From the NCBI GenBank assembly GCA_965115995.1, contig OZ220472.1, forward strand, positions 930,001 to 994,000: a stretch of DNA of 64,000 bases, written 5' to 3'. Position 1 is the stretch's first letter. Every line of letters starts with the position of its first letter. Of this stretch, positions 8,790-16,748 are shown piece by piece. Below the pieces are notes generated by a model that did not search any database, was not told the origin of the DNA, and saw only the letters and a list, made by a program, of their open reading frames with translations. This DNA comes from Poriferisodalis sp026713105. GTDB taxonomy: Bacteria > Actinomycetota > Acidimicrobiia > Acidimicrobiales > Poriferisodalaceae. A program made the translations under genes and the position numbers.

Positions 8790-10178
8790 ATGTTGGTTTC
8801 GCTCACTTCGACAACGCCTGACGCCACAGATCTGGGATTCCTGTTGCACAAGCATCCCGATCGGGTGCGGTCGGTCGATGTCGGGTTCGGGCAGGCGCAC
8901 GTCTTCTATCCCGCAGCGACTGCGCAACGCTGCACGGCGACGCTGTTCGTCGAGGTCGACCCGGTGGCCCTGGCGCGAGGCCGCAACCGCCCCCAGTCTG
9001 CGGGTCTTGAACCGTATGTGAACGATCGGCCCTATGCAGCATCGTCGATGCTCAGCGTCGCGCTGGCCCGCCTGTTCCGGACGGCGATGAGCGGCACGTG
9101 CGACACCAGGCCCGAACTGGTCGAGCGGTCCCTGGATCTGGAGGTGGACCTGCCGGTCGTGCCGGTGCGTGGCGGCGAGCACGTGCTCCGGCGGCTGTTC
9201 GAGCCGCTGGGATATGCGGTGGAAGCCGTGCCCATCGCGCTGGATGCGCAGTTCCCGTCTTGGGGCGCGAGCCCGTATTTCGCCGTGCACTTGAGCGGTC
9301 GGCACACTGTTCGTCGCGCGCTTGAGCATCTCTACGTCTTGCTGCCCGTGCTCGATGATCGCAAGCACTACTGGATTGGCGAGGAGGAGATCGACAAGCT
9401 GCTGCGGCGAGGCGGCGACTGGGTCGGATCACACCCCGAAACGGAGATGATCTCGCGGCGCTACCTGCGCTTCGGAAGCCTTGCCCGTGAAGCGCTGGCC
9501 CGTCTCGCGGAGACCGGCGAGGACTGCGATGCGTTGGCCCAACAGCAGGACGAACTCGAACACCGAGCGGAACGGCCGATCAACCTGGGCGACCAGCGGC
9601 GAGATGCAGTCATCGAGGCTGTCCGAGCGCTCGGGGCAGGGCGGGTCGTCGACTTGGGATGCGGCGAGGGACGCCTGCTGGAGCGACTGATCGCCGAGCC
9701 AGCCGTCAGCGAGGTGATCGGTGTCGACGTCTCGGTTGCGGCACTGCAGCGAGCCCATCGGCGCCTCGGTCTCGACGAGATGTCCGAGCGACGCCGGGAG
9801 CAGATCTCACTGCACCAAGGAGCGCTCACCTACGCAGACCCCCGCGTGTGCGGATTCGATGTCGCGACGATGGTGGAGGTAGTCGAGCACGTCGATGCCG
9901 AGCGGCTCGACGTGCTTGCCGAAGTCGTGTTCGGCCACGCTGCCCCGACCGCCGTGGTGCTGACGACGCCCAACCGGGAATACAACGCGAACTTCGAGCA
10001 ACTCAGCCCGAACGGGCTGCGCCATGGCGATCACCGCTTCGAATGGACCCGCGAGGAATTTGCCCAGTGGGCAGCGGGCATCTCGGATCAGTTCGGCTAC
10101 AGCTTCGAGATCACTGGCATCGGTCCGCCCGACCCCGTTCACGGATCGCCGACGCAGATGGCGATCTTCCGGCGATGA
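8790..10178 (+). CDS. hen1: 3'-terminal RNA ribose 2'-O-methyltransferase Hen1
   Basis: Bacterial Hen1, 462 residues. It methylates the 2'-OH at the 3' end of cleaved RNA before Pnkp seals the break, marking repaired tRNA against renewed cleavage. The N-terminal half starts with the family signature ATDLGFLLHKHPDR. The C-terminal half is an SAM methyltransferase (VVDLGCGEGRLLERL at about 285-299) with the Hen1 metal/catalytic motif MVEVVEHVD near 360. The ATG at 8790 aligns with known Hen1 starts; the frame is open 144 bases further but that part is unrelated. It is 24 bases upstream of pnkp. Confidence 0.93.
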   Translation: MLVSLTSTTPDATDLGFLLHKHPDRVRSVDVGFGQAHVFYPAATAQRCTATLFVEVDPVALARGRNRPQSAGLEPYVNDRPYAASSMLSVALARLFRTAMSGTCDTRPELVERSLDLEVDLPVVPVRGGEHVLRRLFEPLGYAVEAVPIALDAQFPSWGASPYFAVHLSGRHTVRRALEHLYVLLPVLDDRKHYWIGEEEIDKLLRRGGDWVGSHPETEMISRRYLRFGSLAREALARLAETGEDCDALAQQQDELEHRAERPINLGDQRRDAVIEAVRALGAGRVVDLGCGEGRLLERLIAEPAVSEVIGVDVSVAALQRAHRRLGLDEMSERRREQISLHQGALTYADPRVCGFDVATMVEVVEHVDAERLDVLAEVVFGHAAPTAVVLTTPNREYNANFEQLSPNGLRHGDHRFEWTREEFAQWAAGISDQFGYSFEITGIGPPDPVHGSPTQMAIFRR

Positions 10179-10202
10179 GCACCGTTCGATGAGTTCTGCC
10201 CG

Positions 10203-12740
10203 ATGAGACCTTCCCTCTCCAGCATCGAAGTCCCCGAACTCGGGCTCGTGGTTCTCTGCGGCGCATCCGGCTCGGGCAAGTCGACCTTCGCCCGGCGGCA
10301 CTTCGCCGAGACTGAGATTGTGTCGAGCGACCGGTGCCGGGCGCTCGTGGGTGACGACGACACCGACCAATCGGTCACCGCGGCCGCCTTCGAACTGCTC
10401 CACACGATCGTCGACAAGCGTCTTGAGCTGGGCCGCTTGAGCGTGGTCGACGCCACCAATGTCAAGCCTGAGGATCGGGCGTCGCTCATCGAGTTGGCTC
10501 GCCGCTGGGACGTGCTCACCACCGCCATCGTCTTCGACTTGCCGCTCGCGCTCTGCATCGAACGCAACGGCGACCGCCAGGATCGCCAGACGCCCGAACA
10601 CGCCATCAAGCGCCAGCACTCGACGCTTCGCAGGACTGCCAAGCGCCTGCGCAAGGAGCGCTTCACCCGGGTGTACACGCTCGGCTCGGCATCCGAGCTC
10701 GACTCGGTCAAGATTGCCCGAACCAAGCCTTGGAACGACCGACGCGACGACGTGGGACCGTTCGACATCATCGGCGACGTTCACGGATGCCACGAGGAGC
10801 TCGTGCGACTCCTCGCAGAGCTGGGTTACGACACCTCTGTTGACCCGATCGCTCACCCCGCGGGCCGCAGAGCGGTTTTTCTCGGCGATCTTGTCGACCG
10901 AGGCCCCGGCGTCGCAGAAGTGCTCGATGTGGCCATGTCGATGGTTGCTGGCGGCAGCGCGCTGTGCATCCTCGGCAACCACGAGAACAAACTGGGCCGT
11001 GCCCTGGCCGGCCGCAACGTCCAGGTCTCGCATGGGCTTGCCGAATCGCTCGAGCAACTCGAAGGGCGCGGCCCCGAGTTTTCCCGCCAGGTCGCCGAGT
11101 TCATCGATGGGCTGGTGAGCCACTACGTCCTCGACGGCGGTCGCCTCGTCGTCGCTCACGCGGGCCTGCCCGAGCGTTATCACGGTCGCTCGTCTGGTCG
11201 TGTGCGCACGCTTGCGCTCTATGGCGATACCGATGGGGAGACCGACGAGTTCGGCCTGCCGGTGCGATACGAGTGGGCCGAGGACTACCGGGGGGACGCG
11301 GCGGTCGTATACGGACACACGCCGGTGCCGAGGGCCGGCTGGTTCAACAACACGATCTGCCTCGACACCGGTGCGGTGTTCGGCGGCGAGCTGACCGCCC
11401 TGCGCTGGCCTGAACGGGAATTGGTCGCGGTCACCGCCAACCGTGAGTACTACGAGCCGATCAGACCCGCTGCGAGTGAGCCCGCCCAAGGGTCGGCGCG
11501 CCTGCTGGAGCTCGGCGATGTACTGGGTAAGCACTACATCGAGACTGAGCTGGCGGGTCGCGTCACGATCGACGCGGAGCGTTCAAGTGCCGCCCTCGAG
11601 GTCATGAGCCGGTTTGCGGTCGATCCCCGGTGGCTCGTCTACCTGCCGCCGACGATGGCACCGGCCGCCACCAGTAAGCGTGACGACTTCCTGGAGCATC
11701 CAGATGAGGCGTTCTCGTACTTCCGCAAGGCGGGCGTGAGCGAGGTTGTCTGCGAGGAAAAGCACATGGGCTCCCGGGCTGTGCTCGTCGTCGCTCGAGA
11801 TGGCGACGCAGCCCGGGCGCGATTCGGCATCACCAACGATGACGCGGGCGTCATCGTGACCCGCACAGGCAGGCCGTTCTTTTCCCAGCCCGGACTCGCC
11901 ACGACCCTGCTCGATCGGGTGCGCGCAGGAGCCGACGCGTCGGGCCTCTGGGATCTCCTCGACACGGACTGGCTCATCGTTGACGCCGAGTTGCTCCCGT
12001 GGTCGGCGAAATCGACTGGACTCCTCAAAGACCTCTATGCCGCAACGGGCGCCGCGGGCACGACCGCGCTTGAGGCCGCCAGCCGACTCGTGGGCGATGC
12101 AATGGGCCGGGGCATCGATCTCGGCGCTCTCACGGAGCGAACGAGCCGCCGCGCCGAACATGTCGCGTCCTACGTCAACGCGTACCAGCGTTACTGCTGG
12201 GACGTCGACGGCGTCGACGGCATTGAGATTGCACCCTTCCAATTGCTTGCGGCCGACGGCGAGGTGCTGGCGCGACGAGAGCACCGCTGGCATCTCGAAC
12301 AGATCGACGCGTTGATGGCGGCCGAACCTGACGGATTCCGCCAGACCGGTCGCATCTACGTTGATCTCAGCTCGCCGGACTCAGCGGCCGAAGCGACGAA
12401 TTGGTGGCTGTCGATGACCGGCCGCGGCGGCGAGGGAATGGTGGTCAAGCCGGCATCGTCGATCATGCGCACCGGCCGTGGCCTCGTGCTTCCAGGCGTG
12501 AAGTGCCGGGGGCGCGAGTACCTGCGGATCATCTACGGACCGGAGTACCTCGAACCGGCACATCTCGAACGGCTCCGGAATCGCTCGCTCGGGCGCAAGT
12601 CTTCGTTGGCACGCCAGGAATTCGCCCTCGGCATCGAAGCTCTGGACCGGTTCGTCGCCAACGAGCACCTGTCGCGGGTGCACGAGTGCGTCTTCGGTGT
12701 GCTGGCCCTCGAGAGCGAGCCGATCGACCCGCGGCTCTGA
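10203..12740 (+). CDS. pnkp: Polynucleotide kinase-phosphatase-ligase Pnkp (RNA repair)
   Basis: An 845-residue three-domain RNA end-healing and sealing enzyme. The kinase domain has P-loop GASGSGKST at 20-28. The calcineurin-like 2',3' phosphatase shows DIIGDVHGC (about 188-196), GDLVDRGPG and GNHENK. The C-terminal adenylyltransferase domain has nucleotidyl Lys520 in EEKHMGSR, followed by RTGRPFF. In this family the ligase depends on the partner Hen1, which is the gene directly upstream. Full family length, no lesion seen. Confidence 0.95.
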   Translation: MRPSLSSIEVPELGLVVLCGASGSGKSTFARRHFAETEIVSSDRCRALVGDDDTDQSVTAAAFELLHTIVDKRLELGRLSVVDATNVKPEDRASLIELARRWDVLTTAIVFDLPLALCIERNGDRQDRQTPEHAIKRQHSTLRRTAKRLRKERFTRVYTLGSASELDSVKIARTKPWNDRRDDVGPFDIIGDVHGCHEELVRLLAELGYDTSVDPIAHPAGRRAVFLGDLVDRGPGVAEVLDVAMSMVAGGSALCILGNHENKLGRALAGRNVQVSHGLAESLEQLEGRGPEFSRQVAEFIDGLVSHYVLDGGRLVVAHAGLPERYHGRSSGRVRTLALYGDTDGETDEFGLPVRYEWAEDYRGDAAVVYGHTPVPRAGWFNNTICLDTGAVFGGELTALRWPERELVAVTANREYYEPIRPAASEPAQGSARLLELGDVLGKHYIETELAGRVTIDAERSSAALEVMSRFAVDPRWLVYLPPTMAPAATSKRDDFLEHPDEAFSYFRKAGVSEVVCEEKHMGSRAVLVVARDGDAARARFGITNDDAGVIVTRTGRPFFSQPGLATTLLDRVRAGADASGLWDLLDTDWLIVDAELLPWSAKSTGLLKDLYAATGAAGTTALEAASRLVGDAMGRGIDLGALTERTSRRAEHVASYVNAYQRYCWDVDGVDGIEIAPFQLLAADGEVLARREHRWHLEQIDALMAAEPDGFRQTGRIYVDLSSPDSAAEATNWWLSMTGRGGEGMVVKPASSIMRTGRGLVLPGVKCRGREYLRIIYGPEYLEPAHLERLRNRSLGRKSSLARQEFALGIEALDRFVANEHLSRVHECVFGVLALESEPIDPRL

Positions 12741-12815
12741 AGGGCTGTACGAGCCTCTCAGCTTCCCGCTGCGGTAGCGTCGTTTCGAGCGAGCCACGGC
12801 CGCTAAGGGGGAGTC

Positions 12816-13412
12816 ATGGCGAACGAGCACGGCTACTTGCCGAAGGTGACCGAACTGGACGACAAGCAGCAACGCCGCTTGGACACCTGGTACGCCAAGG
12901 CCTACACCGATGACAACCTCTTCCGGACACTCGCCGCGGACGAGACCACCATCGATCTGTTCCTCGGCTGGGTCGGGGCCGTGTACGGCGGCCATCCCGA
13001 CGAGGATCCAGGTGCGCTCGACCGGCACATGATCGAGCTGTGCCGCATCCGCATGGCCAACCGGAACGAGTGCTTCCACTGAAGCCTGGTCAAGAGCGCA
13101 TCGTTGGTGCGCACCGGACTGACCGACGAAGTCATCGCCCAGCTCACCGACTACGAGGCATCGGATTTGCCCGAGTCGTGGAAGGCGGCACTCGCGCTGT
13201 GCGACCGTCTCTCTGGCTATGAGCACAAGGGCGTGATCCCGGCCGAGCTGTACGACCGGCTCGAAAACCACTTCAATGAACAGCAGATCTTGCGCCTAGG
13301 TGCGCTGCTCGCCTCCGCAAGCGGCTGGCACCGCATGATCGAGGCCTTCGGCATTCGCCCCGACCACTACCGGTCGCAGGAATCCGCGCCCTGGGCGGCC
13401 GCAGCAGGCTGA
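12816..13412 (+). CDS. Carboxymuconolactone decarboxylase/AhpD-like protein with in-frame TGA (candidate selenoprotein, CxxU)
   Basis: The frame from ATG 12816 (SD AAGGGGGAG at 12805-12813) meets a TGA at 13080-13082, then continues in the same frame, clearly coding, to 13412; read through it is 198 residues. The left part has ELCRIRMANRNECFH; the right part SLVKSASLVRTGLT and ASDLPESWKAALALCD matches the continuation of this family. The TGA is residue 89, exactly where the second Cys of the redox CxxC motif belongs, giving C86-F-H-U89. A hairpin follows at once. If selenocysteine is inserted this is an AhpD-like thiol peroxidase/oxidoreductase; otherwise it is a nonsense pseudogene or a sequencing error. 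I favour selenocysteine. Confidence 0.75.
13088..13124 (+). promoter_or_regulatory. Candidate bacterial SECIS hairpin after the in-frame TGA
   Basis: The stem GCGCA (13096-13100)/TGCGC (13108-13112) encloses TCGTTGG, which can be closed by a T-G wobble to leave the loop CGTTG. An outer stem GGTCA (13088-13092)/TGACC (13120-13124) is separated by an asymmetric internal loop. The apical loop begins about 18 nt after the TGA, within the usual bacterial range. Only eye-folded; energy not computed. Confidence 0.5.
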
Positions 13413-13462
13413 GCCTGAGCGTGGCGGCGGACGCCATGAGTCTGCGCATGCGAACGCTCGCC

Positions 13463-13468
13463 TAGTTT
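13463..13468 (+). promoter_or_regulatory. Putative leaderless -10 (TAGTTT) of the first thioesterase-like gene
   Basis: TAGTTT with a 7-nt spacer to the GTG at 13476; no Shine-Dalgarno sequence is present. Confidence 0.5.
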
Positions 13469-13475
13469 CGACGCA

Positions 13476-14327
13476 GTGACCCAACAGGCGCGGGACACTG
13501 AACCGCTGTCGCCGGGCGATCGGCTCTCCGACGTCGTCGAATTCTTCGGCGTGGAGGCCACCGACGACGAGCTTCGCTGGCTCCTGCCTATCTCGCCGAA
13601 CGTTGCCAACTATCTCGGTGTCATGCACGGCGGTTGCGCCCTCGCATCGGTCGTCGCGGCAGCCGAGACGTGGAGCGGACGACCGCTCGCCGCAGCCTCG
13701 GCGCAATTCCTGGCCCGTGTCCCGCTTGGCGGCTGCGCAGAGATCACGTTCGACGTCGGTTCGGCCGGCAAGCGAATGACCCAAGCGCTCGCACAGGTCA
13801 CCGATGCGGCCGACGGCCAAGTGCTAATGCGGGCGCTGCTGTCACTGGGCGGTCGCCGTCTCGGCATCGACCACGACTGGGGACTGCCGCCCGGCGTTCG
13901 CGAGCCGGATGAGTGGCAGCGTCGTTCCCTGCCCGCCGACGCCGTTCGGTCGTTCAGCACAGATGCCGACATCCGCTTCGGGCCCTACAGCGCCGGCGAT
14001 CGGAGGATCCGCTGCTGGGCGCGGCTCGCAGGCACGCTGGCATCCACCCGTCAGGGTTTGACAGCGCTGGCGGACACGCTCGCAACAGGGATGCATTTGA
14101 GCCTCGGCCTGCGCTGGCGGGGGGCAAGCCTCGACAACACCGTGCGCATCGCAGGCGATGCCGACTGCGAGTGGGTACTGCTCGATATCGAGACCGATGG
14201 CTTCCACAACGCTGTCGGCCACGGCGTCGTGCGGATGTACACGCCCGACGGCGAGTTGCTCGCCGCCGGGAACCAGTCGTTCGCCGTGGCGCGAGTGGCT
14301 GGCCCCGTTGAGGACTTCAGGCTGTAG
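13476..14327 (+). CDS. Acyl-CoA thioesterase-like double-hotdog protein (copy 1)
   Basis: A 283-residue protein whose two halves each read like a hotdog fold. The first half holds LGVMHGGCALASVVAAAETW and AASAQFLARVPLGG, the pattern of PaaI/TesB-type acyl-CoA thioesterases; the second half holds WARLAGTLAS and HGVVRMYTPDGELLAAGNQSF. It probably hydrolyses an acyl-CoA in the cytoplasm; the substrate is unknown. GTG start chosen by the leaderless -10. The next gene is a close paralogue in tandem. Confidence 0.7.
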   Translation: MTQQARDTEPLSPGDRLSDVVEFFGVEATDDELRWLLPISPNVANYLGVMHGGCALASVVAAAETWSGRPLAAASAQFLARVPLGGCAEITFDVGSAGKRMTQALAQVTDAADGQVLMRALLSLGGRRLGIDHDWGLPPGVREPDEWQRRSLPADAVRSFSTDADIRFGPYSAGDRRIRCWARLAGTLASTRQGLTALADTLATGMHLSLGLRWRGASLDNTVRIAGDADCEWVLLDIETDGFHNAVGHGVVRMYTPDGELLAAGNQSFAVARVAGPVEDFRL

Positions 14328-14334
14328 TCAGCAC

Positions 14335-14340
14335 TAGCTT
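14335..14340 (+). promoter_or_regulatory. Putative leaderless -10 (TAGCTT) of the second thioesterase-like gene
   Basis: TAGCTT with an 8-nt spacer to the GTG at 14349, so the second copy seems to have its own promoter in the 21-bp gap. Confidence 0.45.
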
Positions 14341-14348
14341 TCGGCTGC

Positions 14349-15200
14349 GTGAGCGCTGGGGCTGCGACAAGCGATGCTGCGCCGCAGGACCCGCACGTCG
14401 CCGAGGTGATCGAGTTCTTCGGTCTTCAGCCGACGGGTGAAGAGCTGCGATGGCTGCTGCCGGTCACCTACGGCGTGGCCGGCGCCACCGGCACGATGCA
14501 TGGCGGTTGCGCACTTGCGGCCGCCGTGGCGGCCCTCGAGAGCGTCACGGGCCGGCCTATGGCTGCTGCATCGGCCCAATACCTGGCACGTCTGCCGGTC
14601 GGCGGCAGCGCGGCCATCGCCCTCGACATCGGCGCCAGCGGCAACCGGATGACCCAGGCCTCCGCTGAGATCACTGACGCCGCCGACGGCCGGGTCATTC
14701 TGCGTGCGCTCGTGTCCCTCGGCGGTCGACAGCTGGGAATCGACCAGACGTGGGCGACTGCGCCACAAGTGCCGCCGCCCGAGCGGTGCGAGCCACGTGG
14801 ACCGACCTCGATCACCGGCGATTCGTTCACGGACCACGCCGACATCCGGCTCGCCGGCCAGCAGCCGGGCGAGCGGCACGTCCGCTACTGGGCGCGCCTC
14901 GGCGGCACGCTCGCATCGACGGGTCCGGGTCTGACGGCGCTGGCCGACCTGCTGCCGAGCGGGATGCGCGTCAGCCTCGATGCTGGTTTCAGGGGATCCA
15001 GCCTCGACAACACGGTGCGAATCTCTGGTGAGGCCGAGAGCGAATGGGTGCTGTTGGACATCGAATCCGACGCCGTGCACAACGCCATCGGCAACGGCAT
15101 CGTTCGCATCTATGCCGCCGACGGGGGACTGCTGGCAACAGGCACCCAGTCTTTCGCAATCACCCGCATCACCGGTCCCCTGGGCTCGCCACAGCAATGA
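14349..15200 (+). CDS. Acyl-CoA thioesterase-like double-hotdog protein (copy 2)
   Basis: Paralogue of the preceding gene with the same length (283) and block order: VIEFFGLQPTGEELRWLLPV, TMHGGCALAAAVAALE, AASAQYLARLPVGG, WARLGGTLAS, SSLDNTVRISGEAE and NGIVRIYAADGGLLATGTQSF. The two are roughly two-thirds identical by eye, implying an older tandem duplication. Its stop codon overlaps the menA start as ATGA, so it is translationally coupled to menaquinone synthesis. DHNA-CoA hydrolysis, the thioesterase step just before MenA, is a plausible role but unproven. Confidence 0.7.
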   Translation: MSAGAATSDAAPQDPHVAEVIEFFGLQPTGEELRWLLPVTYGVAGATGTMHGGCALAAAVAALESVTGRPMAAASAQYLARLPVGGSAAIALDIGASGNRMTQASAEITDAADGRVILRALVSLGGRQLGIDQTWATAPQVPPPERCEPRGPTSITGDSFTDHADIRLAGQQPGERHVRYWARLGGTLASTGPGLTALADLLPSGMRVSLDAGFRGSSLDNTVRISGEAESEWVLLDIESDAVHNAIGNGIVRIYAADGGLLATGTQSFAITRITGPLGSPQQ

Positions 15201-16075
15201 CCGGCGTGCGCACGTGGCTGGCCGGATCCCGGCCCCGCACCTGGCCTGCGTCCTTGGTGCCGCCATTTGTCGGCACAGCGGCTTCGGATGCGGCGGCTGA
15301 CGGTGCGATCGTGTGGTGGCGAGCCGCCTTCGCGCTGATCGTGTCGTTGTGCATTCAGATCGCCGTCAACTACGCCAACGACTACAGCGACGGGGTTCGG
15401 GGCACCGACGTGGCCCGGGTGGGACCGCAGCGCCTGGTGGCCTCAGGAGCGGCGACCCCGGCTGCGGTGCGAAGAGCGGCATTCGCAGCCTTCGGCGTCG
15501 CTGCAGTGTTCGGCATAGTTGTGGCATCAGCGGTGTCGTGGTGGCTGGTCGTGGCGGGAGGGGTCTCGATGGTGGCCGCATGGTACTACACAGGCGGACG
15601 TCGCCCATACGGCTACCGGGGTCTCGGCGAGCTGTTCGTGTTCGTCTTCTTCGGGTTGGTGGCAACGGCGGGTTCGGCGTTCGTCCAAGACGCCCGGTTG
15701 ACCGTGTTGGGCATAGCGGCCTCGGTACCGGTGGGCTTGGGCTCGGTGGCGCTGCTCATCTCGAACAACCTGCGCGACCTGCCCACCGATGAGCAGGCAG
15801 GCAAGCGGACCCTGGCGGTGCGGGTGGGGGATCGACCGACGCGGGCGATGTACGTCGTGGTGGTGTTCCTGGTGGTGTTCTCGCCGCTGTACCTCACCTT
15901 GCTGCGGCCGTGGGCAATCCTGGGCGTCGCCGCTGCCGTGGTGGCGATAGCACCCGTTCGAGCAGTGCTGCGCGGGGCAACCGGCCCCGCACTGGTGGGC
16001 GTGCTGGTTGGCACTGGTCGCCTGCAGATCGTCGTGGGTGCGCTGCTCACCGTCGGTTTGGCGCTGGGTACCTGA
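15197..16075 (+). CDS. menA: 1,4-dihydroxy-2-naphthoate polyprenyltransferase MenA
   Basis: A 292-residue UbiA-superfamily membrane prenyltransferase that attaches the isoprenoid tail to DHNA in menaquinone synthesis. Both Asp-rich motifs are present: NYANDYSDGVRGTD (about residues 53-66) and NNLRDLPTDEQAGKRTLAVRVG (about 190-211), and about eight membrane segments are visible. The ATG at 15197 overlaps the upstream stop. The C-methyltransferase that acts next, menG, lies 0.7 kb away on the other strand. Confidence 0.93.
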   Translation: MTGVRTWLAGSRPRTWPASLVPPFVGTAASDAAADGAIVWWRAAFALIVSLCIQIAVNYANDYSDGVRGTDVARVGPQRLVASGAATPAAVRRAAFAAFGVAAVFGIVVASAVSWWLVVAGGVSMVAAWYYTGGRRPYGYRGLGELFVFVFFGLVATAGSAFVQDARLTVLGIAASVPVGLGSVALLISNNLRDLPTDEQAGKRTLAVRVGDRPTRAMYVVVVFLVVFSPLYLTLLRPWAILGVAAAVVAIAPVRAVLRGATGPALVGVLVGTGRLQIVVGALLTVGLALGT

Positions 16076-16130
16076 GCATCGGCCCGGCGCAAGCCGCCAG
16101 TGACTCGACCTGATCCGCGATGATGTCCCG

Positions 16131-16631
16131 ATGAACACAGAGGCGAGTTCGGCGGCAGTACTGGATCATCTCGCTGCGCTCGGCGTCGCGTACCAACTGG
16201 TGGAGTGCGATCCCGACTTCGCCGACACAGCACAATTCTGCGAGCGCTACGGCTATTCGATGGATGCGTCGGCCAATGCCATCTGCGTCGTGGGCAAGTC
16301 GGCCGAACGGCCGATGGCGTGTTGCGTCGTGCTGGCCTCGACGCGCCTCGACGTGAACGGCATCGTGCGGCGCCGGCTGGGTACCCGCAAGGCGTCGTTC
16401 GCGAACGCCGACGAGACCATTGCGCGCACCGGGATGTTGATCGGCGGCGTCACGCCCTTCGGGTTGCCCGCAGACATTCCGGTGTGGATCGACAGCCGGG
16501 TGATGGACTGCGATGAAGTCATCGTGGGCGGGGGCTCTCGCGACTGCAAGATCTTGTGCCCACCCGCTTCGCTGGCTGAGCTCCCCGCAGCCGAGGTCGT
16601 GCCGGATCTGGCTAGGGCACTGAGCGAGTAG
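16131..16631 (+). CDS. YbaK/EbsC-type aminoacyl-tRNA deacylase-like protein
   Basis: A 166-residue protein of the YbaK/ProX editing-domain fold. NAICVVGKSAERPMACCVVLAS is the conserved central strand and loop, where the lysine supports substrate binding. GGVTPFGLP matches the GG.(S/T)PfG loop of the family, and WIDSRVMDCDEVIVGGGSRDCKI the C-terminal sheet. Such proteins deacylate mischarged tRNA in trans (for example Cys-tRNAPro); the specificity here cannot be read. It stands alone, converging on menG across a long inverted repeat. Confidence 0.82.
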   Translation: MNTEASSAAVLDHLAALGVAYQLVECDPDFADTAQFCERYGYSMDASANAICVVGKSAERPMACCVVLASTRLDVNGIVRRRLGTRKASFANADETIARTGMLIGGVTPFGLPADIPVWIDSRVMDCDEVIVGGGSRDCKILCPPASLAELPAAEVVPDLARALSE

Positions 16632-16640
16632 GCACGCCCG

Positions 16641-16717
16641 CTGAGGAGGCGGCAGGACCCTCTGCTCCAGCGATCCAGCAGGTCGCAACGTCGCAGAGTC
16701 TCCTGCCGCCTCCTCAG
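16641..16717. repeat. Long inverted repeat between convergent ybaK-like gene and menG
   Basis: Perfect 17-bp arms, CTGAGGAGGCGGCAGGA at 16641-16657 and its reverse complement at 16701-16717. After a 2-base bulge on each side the stem continues with CTCTGC (16660-16665)/GCAGAG (16693-16698), leaving a ~27-nt loop. It is the only substantial DNA between the two 3' ends, so a bidirectional terminator or a small non-autonomous element are both possible. No T-tract follows either arm. Confidence 0.75.
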
Positions 16718-16748
16718 CTATGGCATCTGTGGCTGCTCGCCTGCGTAC

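Noticed and set aside
9807..11534. Very long open frame on the minus strand opposite hen1 and pnkp
   Set aside because: The plus strand carries clear Hen1 and Pnkp motifs across the whole stretch; the antisense frame has no recognisable domain and is a GC-rich codon shadow.
13083..13412. Separate gene downstream of the TGA with a start near 13104
   Set aside because: It has no ribosome site, its sequence is the direct continuation of the upstream domain in the same frame, and it would lack the active site.
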